Assembly (NCBI GenBank): GCA_963701445.1
Contig: CAVPAM010000039.1
Coordinates: 124,001-188,000, forward strand
Source of the DNA: CAKZLS01 sp963701445
GTDB taxonomy: Bacteria > Pseudomonadota > Alphaproteobacteria > Rhodospirillales > Defluviicoccaceae
DNA length: 64,000 bases
Direction: 5' to 3'
Part shown: one piece after another, positions 56,226-64,000 of the stretch
How the letters are laid out: each line of letters starts with the position of its first letter
How positions within the stretch are numbered: the stretch's first letter is position 1
Made by a program: the position numbers and the translations under genes
Notes under the pieces: model-generated
Databases searched by the model: none
Told to the model about the DNA's origin: nothing
What the model saw: the letters and a program-made list of their open reading frames with translations, nothing else

Positions 56226-57623
56226 ATGGGCGCGCGACGATCTCTCCGAAATCATTGGAACCCAGCTAAAATGGAGAAGATCGTCGACGCGGAGGCCGCC
56301 GAGCCTCCCGACACTGGTTGTGAATCCGCCGCAGGCCTGTTTTTTCCGGAGATTCCGGATTCCGGCGGTTCCAGTCGCCCTTCCTCCCGATCTCCGCAAT
56401 TCCCCCTAACAACCCCGACACCACGGCCCGCACGGCGAATCGAACGGTTCCCCGCGAGCAAACGCAGTCACGCCTTTCTGCGGGAGATCTTCCCGGACGC
56501 CGGTATGGACTCCTGGAATGACTGGCGGTGGCAGGTACGCCACAGGATTCGATCGTTGCCCGAATTGGAGCGGGTGTTCGATCTCTCCGAGGACGAGCGC
56601 GCCGCCATCGCGCGGCATCAGGGCGCGCTACCCCTCGGCATTACCCCTTATTACGCGAGCCTGATGAGCCGCGAGAATCCCGCCGAGCCGTTGCGCCGCA
56701 CCCACATTCCCGTGGGCGATGAATACATCGAGGGCCCCGGCGAATCCGGCGACCCGCTCGGCGAGGACAATCACAGCGCCGTACCCGGTTTGGTGCACCG
56801 CTATCCCGACCGCGTGCTGTTTCTCTCCACCGGGTTCTGCTCCACCTACTGCCGGTATTGCACCCGCGCCCGCATGGTCGGAGAACCGGGAGGCGAGTAC
56901 GAGTTCGGCCGCTCGCAGTGGGACCAGGCCATCGCCTATATCGAGGAGCACACCGAGATCCGCGACGTGCTGATTTCCGGCGGCGACCCCCTCACGCTCT
57001 CGGACGACAAGCTCGATCATCTGCTGGGCCGGCTCCGCGCGATCCGCCATGTGGAATTCGTGCGTCTCGGCACCAAGGTCCCGGTCGTCCTGCCCATGCG
57101 GATCACCCGCTCGCTGGTCCGCATCCTCAAGAAGCACAAGCCGGTGTGGATGAGCATCCACTTCACCCACCCCGCGGAACTGACCCCCGAGACCACGGAA
57201 GCCTGCGAGCGGCTCGCCGACGCGGGCGTGCCTCTCGGCAGCCAAACCGTGCTGCTCAAGGGCATCAATGACGACATCGAGGTGATGCGGCCGCTGATGC
57301 ACGGTCTTCTTCAACGCCGCGTCCGGCCCTACTACCTCTATCAATGCGACCCCATCCTCGGTTCCGCCCATTTCCGGACGACGGTGGACAAGGGGATCGA
57401 GATCATTCGCGGGCTGCGCGGTCATACGACGGGCTATGCGGTCCCCAACTTCGTGATCGACGCTCCGGGCGGCGGCGGCAAGATCCCGCTGCTGCCGGAT
57501 TACGTCGTCGGCCGCGAGGGCGACGATCTCCTGCTCACCAATTTCGAGAACGGCCTCTACCGTTATCCGGATCCCGGCGGCACGCTGGGAGGGAAAACGG
57601 CCCGGGTGGAGAGGGCGGCGTGA
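56226..57623 (+). CDS. kamA: Lysine 2,3-aminomutase-type radical SAM enzyme (KamA family)
   Basis: 465 residues with ATG at 56226; ATG 56271 is an alternative. The N-terminal 85 residues are Ser/Pro-rich and not conserved. The radical SAM cluster motif is C-S-T-Y-C-R-Y-C in STGFCSTYCRYCTRARM. Two Asp residues matching the lysine-binding pair of clostridial LAM are seen in LYQCDPILG and FVIDAPGGGGKIPL. Glutamate aminomutases replace them, so lysine is the likely substrate. A PLP lysine is expected near VLLKGIND. It overlaps the next gene as TGATG and leads the operon with two ATP-grasp enzymes and a GNAT/deacetylase. Confidence 0.88.
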   Translation: MGARRSLRNHWNPAKMEKIVDAEAAEPPDTGCESAAGLFFPEIPDSGGSSRPSSRSPQFPLTTPTPRPARRIERFPASKRSHAFLREIFPDAGMDSWNDWRWQVRHRIRSLPELERVFDLSEDERAAIARHQGALPLGITPYYASLMSRENPAEPLRRTHIPVGDEYIEGPGESGDPLGEDNHSAVPGLVHRYPDRVLFLSTGFCSTYCRYCTRARMVGEPGGEYEFGRSQWDQAIAYIEEHTEIRDVLISGGDPLTLSDDKLDHLLGRLRAIRHVEFVRLGTKVPVVLPMRITRSLVRILKKHKPVWMSIHFTHPAELTPETTEACERLADAGVPLGSQTVLLKGINDDIEVMRPLMHGLLQRRVRPYYLYQCDPILGSAHFRTTVDKGIEIIRGLRGHTTGYAVPNFVIDAPGGGGKIPLLPDYVVGREGDDLLLTNFENGLYRYPDPGGTLGGKTARVERAA

Positions 57624-58639
57624 TGCGGATCGGCTTCACCTTCGATCTCCGCTCCGACTATCTGAAAGCCGGTTACACGGAAGAAGAAACGGCGGAATTC
57701 GACAGCGAGACGACAATCGAGGCGATCGAGTCGGCGCTGGTTCGCCTCGGCTTCGAGGTGGATCGGATCGGCCACGTGCGGCGATTGACCGAGAGGCTTG
57801 TCGCCGGAGATCGCTGGGATCTCGTATTCAACATCGCCGAGGGCCTGCGCGGCCGATCCCGCGAGGCACAGGTGCCGGCGATCCTCGAGGCCTATGACAT
57901 CCCCTACGTGTTCTCCGATCCGCTGACCTCGGCGGCGACCCTCGACAAGGCCGTCGCCAAGCGTCTGGTCCGGGACGCCGGCATCCCCACCGCCGGCTTC
58001 GCGGTGCTTGAGACCGACGACGACGCCGACACCGCCGACATCGCGTTTCCGGCTTTCGTCAAACCCCTGGCGGAAGGAACCGGCAAGGGCTGCGCCAACG
58101 CCTCGCTGGTGGAAACGCGGCCGGCCCTGAAAGCCGCCGCGCGGGCCTTGCGGGCGAAGTTCCGTCAGCCGGTTCTCGCCGAGGCCTACCTGCCCGGCCG
58201 CGAATTCACGGTGGGCATCGTCGGCAACGGCCGGGATGCCCGCGTGCTCGGCGTCATGGAGATCGCCTTCCTCCGGGACGACCAGGGCACCATCTATTCG
58301 CTCGAAGCCAAGGAGCATTGGCAGACCACCGTTCGCTGCACGCTGGCCACCGACAACGAGGCCATGCAGGCGGGCGCGTCGGCGCTCGGGGCCTACCGCG
58401 CGCTCGAATGCCGGGATGCCGCCCGCCTCGACTTCCGGTCGGACGCGGACGGTGTTCCCCAATTCCTGGAGGCCAACACGCTTCCGGGTCTCCGTCCGAA
58501 GTATTCGGACCTGGCCATCCTGGCGGATCTCGTGGGACTGTCCTACGACCGTTTCATGGGCGAAATCATGGATGCGGCCATCGCCCGGGTCGGCCCGCGC
58601 GCCGAGTCTCGGCCGGCCGAAGCGGCCTCGCGACGATGA
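57623..58639 (+). CDS. D-Ala-D-Ala-ligase-like ATP-grasp enzyme 1
   Basis: 338 residues. The N-terminal domain (RIGFTFDLRSDYLKAGYTEE, RWDLVFNIAEGLRGRSREAQ) and the ATP-grasp core (FPAFVKPLAEGTGKGC, ARLDFRSDADGVPQFLEANT) are typical of Ddl-like carboxylate-amine ligases. Forms an amide between a carboxylate and an amine via an acyl-phosphate. It starts within the stop of kamA and ends in an ATGA overlap with the next ligase. Confidence 0.87.
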   Translation: MRIGFTFDLRSDYLKAGYTEEETAEFDSETTIEAIESALVRLGFEVDRIGHVRRLTERLVAGDRWDLVFNIAEGLRGRSREAQVPAILEAYDIPYVFSDPLTSAATLDKAVAKRLVRDAGIPTAGFAVLETDDDADTADIAFPAFVKPLAEGTGKGCANASLVETRPALKAAARALRAKFRQPVLAEAYLPGREFTVGIVGNGRDARVLGVMEIAFLRDDQGTIYSLEAKEHWQTTVRCTLATDNEAMQAGASALGAYRALECRDAARLDFRSDADGVPQFLEANTLPGLRPKYSDLAILADLVGLSYDRFMGEIMDAAIARVGPRAESRPAEAASRR

Positions 58640-59634
58640 AACGGAGGGGCCGCCGCGCCGTCGTGCTCCACGGCGCGACGGACATCGAGGACCGCCCCGA
58701 CGAAGCCGATACGCGGGACCAGGCCGAACGCGTCGCCGCCTCCCTTCGCCGTCTCGGTTTCGACGCCGAAATCCTGGCGGTCGCCGACGAGCGGGAGACC
58801 GCGCGTCTCCTTGCGGCGGAAACGGTCGATCTGGCCTTCAACCTGGTGGAGACCCTGCGCGGCGAGGGGCGCCTGGCGGTGGAGGTTCCGAGGATGCTGG
58901 ACGCGCGTGGCCTGCCGTATACCGGCTGCGGCGCCGACGCCCTCGCCGCGACCTCGGACAAGACGGAGGCCAAGCGGCTCATGCGGGAACGCGGCATCCC
59001 GACTCCGGACTGGTCGGCCGACGGCCATGGCTTGGCGCCGGCGGGCAAAGTCATCGTAAAGCCCGTTTGGGAGGACGCCTCGGTCGGTATCGACGCCGGC
59101 TCGGTGGTCCCATCGGCCGCCGCCGCGCAAGAGCTGGCGGGCCGCGCCGCGCGCTTCGGCGGAACGTGGTTCGCCGAACGGTTCCTCGACGGCCGTGAGT
59201 TCAACCTGTCGATTCTCGAAGGGCCCGACGGACCGGAAGTGCTGCCCGCCGCCGAAATCGTGTTCCAGGATTTCCCCGCCGGGAGACCCCGGATCGTCGA
59301 TTACGAAGCCAAGTGGATCGCCGACGGTTTCGCCTACCACCACACGCCCCGGCGTTTCCTGTCCGGCGGCGAAAGTGACCGGCTGACGGCCCGGCTCCGC
59401 GACCTCGCGCTCCGGTGCTGGTCGCTGTTCGAGCTTTCCGGTTATGCCCGCGTCGACTTCCGCGCCGATCCCGACGGCCGTCCCTTCGTCATCGAGGTCA
59501 ACGGCAATCCCTGCCTGTCGCCGGACGCCGGCTTCATGGCGGCCGCCTCGCGCGCGGGGCTCGGTTTCGATGCCGTCGTGGCGCGCATCGTCGAGGCGGC
59601 TCTTCCGGGCGTCCTCCCCTCTCCCGTGGCCTGA
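58636..59634 (+). CDS. D-Ala-D-Ala-ligase-like ATP-grasp enzyme 2
   Basis: 332 residues. The second, clearly divergent Ddl-like protein: VDLAFNLVETLRGEGRLAVE, SDKTEAKRLMRERGIPTPDW, KVIVKPVWEDASVGIDAGSV, ARVDFRADPDGRPFVIEVNG. Intact ATP-grasp metal-binding residues are present. Two different ligases in tandem suggest two successive amide bonds or different acceptors rather than cell-wall D-Ala-D-Ala, which needs one. Confidence 0.87.
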   Translation: MKRRGRRAVVLHGATDIEDRPDEADTRDQAERVAASLRRLGFDAEILAVADERETARLLAAETVDLAFNLVETLRGEGRLAVEVPRMLDARGLPYTGCGADALAATSDKTEAKRLMRERGIPTPDWSADGHGLAPAGKVIVKPVWEDASVGIDAGSVVPSAAAAQELAGRAARFGGTWFAERFLDGREFNLSILEGPDGPEVLPAAEIVFQDFPAGRPRIVDYEAKWIADGFAYHHTPRRFLSGGESDRLTARLRDLALRCWSLFELSGYARVDFRADPDGRPFVIEVNGNPCLSPDAGFMAAASRAGLGFDAVVARIVEAALPGVLPSPVA

Positions 59635-59637
59635 TCC

Positions 59638-61918
59638 ATGATCCGCATCCGAAAGGTGGTGGACGACCGGACGCCGACGAACCAGACGGCGATCGCCGAA
59701 GCCCAGGCAATCCTGCGTCACCAGTTCCCCGGAATGCCGGCGGAGGACATCGACAAACTCCCGGCGCAACTGCGGGATCCGCTCAAGTATCGCTTCATTT
59801 CCGAACTCCTGGTCGCCGAAGACTCCCGCGACCGGGTGCGCGGCATGGCGCTGCTTGCTTTACGCCTCGGACCTCAACTTCTGCTACATGGAGGTCCTGT
59901 CGGCGGCTCCCGGCGAAACCGGCGGCGGTATCGGCGCGATCATTTTCCAGCGATTGCGGGAAGAGGCGGCCGCGGTCCTCGGCGCCGTCGGGCTGTTCTT
60001 CGAGTGTCTGCCCGACGACCCCGCGCTCAGCCCGGACCCGGACACACGCGCTCAGAACGAGGCGCGGCTCAGGTTCTACGAACGCTACGGAGCCCGCCCC
60101 ATCGCCGGGACCGCCTACGAGACGCCACTTTCCCCCGAAGACACCGATCCGCCCTATCTCGTCTACGATGGTCTCGGCCGGCCCGAGCTTCCCGGCCGGG
60201 ATGCCGTGCGCGAAATCGTCCGCGCGATCCTGGAGCGGAAATACAAGACCGTCTGTTCGCCCGACTACATCGACATGGTCGTGCAATCGATCAAGGACGA
60301 TCCCGTACGGCTGCGGCCGGCACGCTACATGCGCCGCACGAAGCCGCAACCGGTCAAGACGACGCACGTCATGGCGAAGGCCATTCCGCTGATCGTCAAC
60401 GACAAGCACCAGATCCATCATGTCCGGGAGCGGGGCTACGTGGAAGCGCCGGTCCGCGTGAAGTCGATCCTCGGCGAGTTGGAGCAGACGGGCCTGTTCC
60501 ACCAGGTCGCGCCCCGGCGGTTCAGCGAGCGTTTCATCGCCGCCGTTCACGACGGCCGCCTGATCGACTACCTGGAAAAGGCGTGCAAGGGCGTGCCCGC
60601 CGGCAAATCCATCTACCCGTATGTGTTCCCCATCCGCAACGCCGCGCGTCCGCCCAAGGAGAAGACCGTGCGCGCCGGGTATTTCTGCATCGATACTTTT
60701 ACGCCCCTGAACCAGGAGGCCTTTCTCGCGGCCCGGCGCGCCGTGGACTGCGCCCTGACCGCGGCCGAAACGGTGCTCGAGGGAGCGGCCGTCGCCTACG
60801 CCCTGGTCCGCCCGCCGGGGCACCATGCCGAGCACAAGGCGTTCGGCGGGTTCTGCTATTTCAACAACTCGGCGATCGCCGCCCACTATCTCAGTCGGTT
60901 CGGCCGGGTCGCCGTCCTCGACATAGACTACCATCACGGAAACGGCACGCAGGACATCTTCTACCAGCGCTCCGACGTGCTGACCGTCTCCATCCACGGC
61001 CACCCCAACTTCGCCTATCCCTACTTCTCCGGGTTCAAGGACGAGGGCGGACGCGGCCGTGGCGCCGGTTACAACCTCAACATCCCGCTCCCGGAGACGA
61101 TCACGCCCGACGAGTTCAGGCAGGCCCTGAAGAAGGCCCTTCGGCGCGTTCACCGCTTTGCCCCGGCGTATCTGGTACTCGCCCTCGGCCTCGACACGGC
61201 CAAGGGGGATCCGACGGGAACGTGGAGCAACGGCGCCGACGACTTCGAAACCATCGGCCATATGATCGGCGCCGAGGGCTATCCGACCACGGTCGTGCAG
61301 GAAGGCGGTTACCGGGTCAGGACCCTGGGGCGCAACGCCCGCCGGTTCTTCATGGGATTGGCCGCCGGTGTCGCGGTCGCGAAGCGGCCCGTGGGTTGGC
61401 GCTCGCCGGACCGGGGATCGGGCGAGGGCGGCGGGCTGACCATGCTGGAGGATGTCCGCGAGGAGGATATCGAACGCGTTCGGTCCCTGGTCGCGGCGAC
61501 GCGGTTCTTTTCCACCGAAGAGGTCTCCATCGCGGCCGAACTCGTCGAGACACGCGTGAAGCTCGGCGCCGCCAGCGGTTACTCCTTCATTCTCGCGGAA
61601 GAGCCCGGCGCGCGCCTGGCCGGCTACGCCTGTTTCGGCCCCACGTCGGGCGCCCCGGGACGCTTCGACCTTTACTGGATCGTGGTCCGCCCGGCGCGCC
61701 AGGGAACCGGCCTCGGAAGCGAGCTGCTGCGGCTGGCGGAAGCGGCGATGTCCCGGGAGGGCGGCGAGCGCGTCTACGTGGACACGTCCAGCAGCGATCT
61801 CTACGCGCCGACCCGCTCGTTCTACCGCGCGCGCGGGTATCGCAAGGTCGCCGAACTGCCGGACTTCTACCGCGACGGCGACAACAAGGTGATCATGGTC
61901 AAGGAAGTTTCCGGGTAA
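59638..61918 (+). CDS. GNAT-HDAC-GNAT: acetyltransferase domains flanking an acetylpolyamine-amidohydrolase-type deacetylase (frameshifted)
   Basis: ATG 59638 starts an N-terminal GNAT domain (IRIRKVVDDRTPTNQTAIAE; the frame shifts +1 near 59853, after RVRGMALL). The GNAT continues as YASDLNFCYMEVLSAAPGET and ..GIGAIIFQRL. The HDAC-like deacetylase follows (VRPPGHHAEHKAFGGFCYFN, AVLDIDYHHGNGTQDIF, ALGLDTAKGDPTGTW, VVQEGGYRV), keeping the His-His and Asp/His zinc pattern and the Tyr. From about 61440 a second GNAT begins (MLEDVREEDIERVRSLVAAT, VRPARQGTGLGSELLRLAEA). It may be an independent gene if one base is wrong. The paired acetylation and deacetylation functions are probably applied to the same metabolite. 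Confidence 0.82.
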
Positions 61919-61948
61919 AGCCCGCCACGAGGCATGTCCGGCCCGGCA

Positions 61949-62215
61949 TCACGGATCGGGGCTGCGGCCGCTGCCGAACGAAAAGGCCGAATCCATGGGC
62001 GCTCGCCCGCCGAATTGCTGCTCGCAATAGCTTTGCGAGGCGAACTGGGTGCATCGCCGCCAGCGCTCGTTGAAGGACGCCTCGTTGGCCGCCGTACCCG
62101 GCAATGTAAATTGCCTGGTTCGCTCACCGGTCTGGCGATCGACGGTAAATTCGCACGCGGTCACGAGACCGATAACCGCCACCAGGCACAAGACAACGCC
62201 GACCGTTTTTGTCAT
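61949..62215 (-). CDS. Small lipoprotein
   Basis: 88 residues from ATG 62215. The leader TKTVGVVLCLVAVIGLVTAC has a lipobox VTAC. The mature part has TVDRQTGERTRQF, FNERWRRCTQFAS and SYCEQQFGG, with two Cys that may pair. No known family. It converges on the GNAT/HDAC gene with a 30-base gap. Confidence 0.65.
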   Translation of the reverse strand: MTKTVGVVLCLVAVIGLVTACEFTVDRQTGERTRQFTLPGTAANEASFNERWRRCTQFASQSYCEQQFGGRAPMDSAFSFGSGRSPDP

Positions 62216-62513
62216 TCGCACTCCGTTCCTCCCGCCGGCGATGATCATCGCGGGACCATGGCCCGCATGGTACAATTGGATGGGATATATGTCTGTTTCT
62301 TTCGACCGGAAGCAACCCTCGACGGGAACAACGCCGAAATCACGCCACGCGCTTCGCCGCGAATGCGGTGTCGCGTGGTCGGCCGATGCCTGGAACCCGG
62401 GAGGACGCGGCGCGTAATCGGCCCCAGTAACGATCGCGTCTCGCAAACCCCTCCCGGAACACCTCCTGGAGGGGTTTCCGTTTGGCCGGGAACAGCCGGG
62501 AAAGCAAGGACCC
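62216..62513. other. Intergenic region with possible short ORF and hairpin upstream of rtcB
   Basis: About 298 bases. An ATG at 62289 opens a 42-codon frame ending at 62417 (MSVSFDRKQPSTG...), just before the hairpin at 62445-62477. I have no support that it is translated. It could alternatively be a structured leader RNA. Confidence 0.35.
62445..62477 (+). terminator. Hairpin upstream of rtcB
   Basis: A perfect 10-bp stem AAACCCCTCC / GGAGGGGTTT with a 13-base loop. It lies 36 bases before the rtcB start and could be a terminator of a short leader transcript or an attenuator. Confidence 0.55.
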
Positions 62514-63765
62514 ATGAGTAACCCGATGAGCAGTTATGATACCATCCTCACGGACGGCGTGCCCATCAAGGCCTGGACCAGGGGCGTGCCCGTCGCCGAA
62601 AACGCCGAACAGCAGCTTCGCAACATCGCGGCGCTGCCGTTCGTCCACCACCATGTCGCGGCCATGCCCGACGTGCATTGGGGCAAGGGCGCCACGGTCG
62701 GCTCGGTCATTCCGTGCACGAAAGCCATCATCCCGGCGGCGGTGGGCGTGGACATCGGCTGCGGCATGATGGCGGTCCGGACCTCGCTCACGTCGCACCA
62801 GCTGCCCGAGACGCTCGCGGATCTCAGGAGCGCCATCGAGAAGGCCGTGCCGCACGGGCGAACCGGAAAGGGAAACGTCAAGACCGACCGGGGCGCGTGG
62901 GGCGAGCCGCCCGAATGCCATCGCCTCGGTCTGGAAGAACCTCCCGTTCCGTCAAGGCACGCTGCAACAGGGTCTCGAGGAGATCGTCGAACGGCACCCC
63001 GCGCTCGGCAAGGCCAACAGCGTCCATCATCTCGGAACGCTCGGCACCGGCAACCATTTCATCGAGGTCTGCCTGGACGAGGCGGACCGCGTGTGGGTGA
63101 TGCTGCACTCGGGTTCGCGGGGGATCGGCAACCGTATCGGGGCGTACTTCATCGAGCTGGCGAAGGCGGAGATGGAGCGGTTCTTCATCTCGCTTCCGGA
63201 CGCCGACCTGTCCTATCTCCCCGAGGGAACGGCGTACTTCAACGACTACGTGAAGGCCGTGTCCTGGGCCCAGGCGTTCGCGCGGACCAACCGCGAAGTG
63301 ATGATGGCGGCCGTGCTGGACGTCATGTCGCGCATGTTCACCGGCTTCGAGGCCGACGAGACCGCCGTGAATTGTCATCACAATTACGTGGCGGAGGAGG
63401 AGCACTTCGGGGCCAGGGTCTGGGTGACCCGCAAGGGCGCGGTGAGCGCCCGCGAGGGTGAACTCGGCATCATCCCGGGATCCATGGGCGCGCGGTCGTT
63501 CATCGTCAGGGGCAAGGGCAACCGGGAGTCGTTCTGCTCGTGCTCCCACGGGGCCGGCCGGGCCATGTCGCGCAACGAGGCCAAGAAGCGCTTCACCCTC
63601 GAGGACCACGCGAGGGCAACGGAGGGGGTCGAATGCCGCAAGGACGCCGACGTGATCGACGAGACCCCCATGGCCTACAAGGACATCGAGGCGGTGATGA
63701 GGGCGCAGGAGGACCTCGTCGACGTGGTTCATACGTTGAAGCAGGTGGTGTGCGTGAAAGGATAG
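62514..63765 (+). CDS. rtcB: RNA-splicing ligase RtcB (frameshifted)
   Basis: ATG 62514 (AAGGA upstream), reading to about 62905, then a +1 shift restores the family sequence. Motifs: IPAAVGVDIGCGMMAVR (metal Cys), HHLGTLGTGNHFIEVC, WVMLHSGSRGIGN, NCHHNY, IIPGSMGARSF and CSHGAGRAMSR (the GMP-accepting His). RtcB joins 2',3'-cyclic phosphate and 5'-OH RNA ends for tRNA repair and stress. No archease or rtcA partner is seen in the window. Confidence 0.9.
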
Positions 63766-63900
63766 CACCCGGCCCGCGATAGCGGCTGGTGAGGATGGGT
63801 TGTCGCATTCGGGACAGCCGTTAGCGCGATAGTGCGCCATGGTTCCCCATGGCGGTGCGCGATCGGGATCGTCCGCGCAACCGGAAAGGGAGTGGCACCA

Positions 63901-64000
63901 TTGGCCCGAGCACGTTCTCCAAGGAAGGCGGCAGTCTCGCGTAAGGCGGAGACTTCCCCGCCGTCGCTCCACGAACATCCGAAAAACGACATCGACATCG
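63901..64000 (+). CDS. Possible start of a protein running off the right edge
   Basis: From TTG 63901 (AAAGGGAG at a spacing of 8) the frame stays open: ARARSPRKAAVSRKAETSPP SLHEHPK and on. The basic, Ala/Ser-rich leader is typical of cytoplasmic protein N-termini, but only 33 codons are visible, so function is not assigned. Confidence 0.4.
   Translation, partial: MARARSPRKAAVSRKAETSPPSLHEHPKNDIDI

Noticed and set aside
63729..63998. Minus-strand frame at the right edge
   Set aside because: No start context and no domain; likely antisense to the plus-strand gene end and intergenic DNA.
1..64000. CRISPR arrays, rRNA or tRNA genes
   Set aside because: No regularly spaced repeats and no recognisable rRNA or tRNA cloverleaf sequence were found by eye; a tRNA scan is needed to be certain.

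Overview
The window is high-GC bacterial DNA, most like an alphaproteobacterium of the Rhodospirillales type. This is inferred from gene content and arrangement, not from any marker gene. The supporting blocks are DUF485/ActP/CBS-DUF294/exonuclease, the MaoC-phosphotransacetylase fusion/AckA/FabI operon, the pairing of Uup with GluQ, NhaA and ModD. I recognised no rRNA, tRNA or CRISPR array. Coding density is high and genes lie on both strands.

Layout. 1-5 kb: a papain-like protease with lectin/propeller repeats that runs off the left edge, a broken PD-(D/E)XK-like protein, a membrane hydrolase and a secreted protein. 5.6-8.7 kb: a 72-residue protein followed by a B12-binding radical SAM enzyme, then modD. 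8.7-13.5 kb: an accessory patch with a Fic gene bracketed by two copies of the modD 3' end, a decayed group II intron, a DUF4238 fragment and a Phd/ParE toxin-antitoxin operon with a readable promoter and operator. 13.5-19.7 kb: one minus-strand acetate-uptake/signalling block (DUF485, ActP-type symporter, CBS/nucleotidyltransferase, PAS-exonuclease).

20-35 kb: an envelope-oriented cluster with two periplasmic sulfatases, an AraC regulator, a TPR/TolB-like regulator, secreted small proteins, a YiaW/YiaV-like pair, a secreted HAD phosphatase, an outer-membrane remnant and a FadL porin. It looks like uptake and desulfation of hydrophobic sulfate esters, but the substrate is unknown. 35-44.7 kb: ArfB, an EEP nuclease, DUF1523, a decayed RTX protein, an esterase with MsrA, a membrane adenylate cyclase and a Kef-type antiporter. 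44.9-48.4 kb: MaoC-Pta, AckA and FabI. 48.4-56.1 kb: NhaA, a UPF0104 membrane protein, Uup, GluQ and a pyruvate kinase fused to a SpoIIAA-like domain.

56.2-61.9 kb is the most promising undescribed system. It is a tightly overlapping operon of a lysine-2,3-aminomutase-type radical SAM enzyme, two different D-Ala-D-Ala-ligase-like ATP-grasp enzymes and a GNAT-deacetylase(HDAC)-GNAT protein. Together they could make an acetylated beta-amino-acid amide or peptide. RtcB follows.

About sixteen apparent frameshifts break otherwise well-conserved proteins, and nearly all are +1 (an extra base). This points to a residual insertion error in the assembly rather than mass gene decay. I therefore annotate most of those loci as single genes and give the approximate breakpoint.
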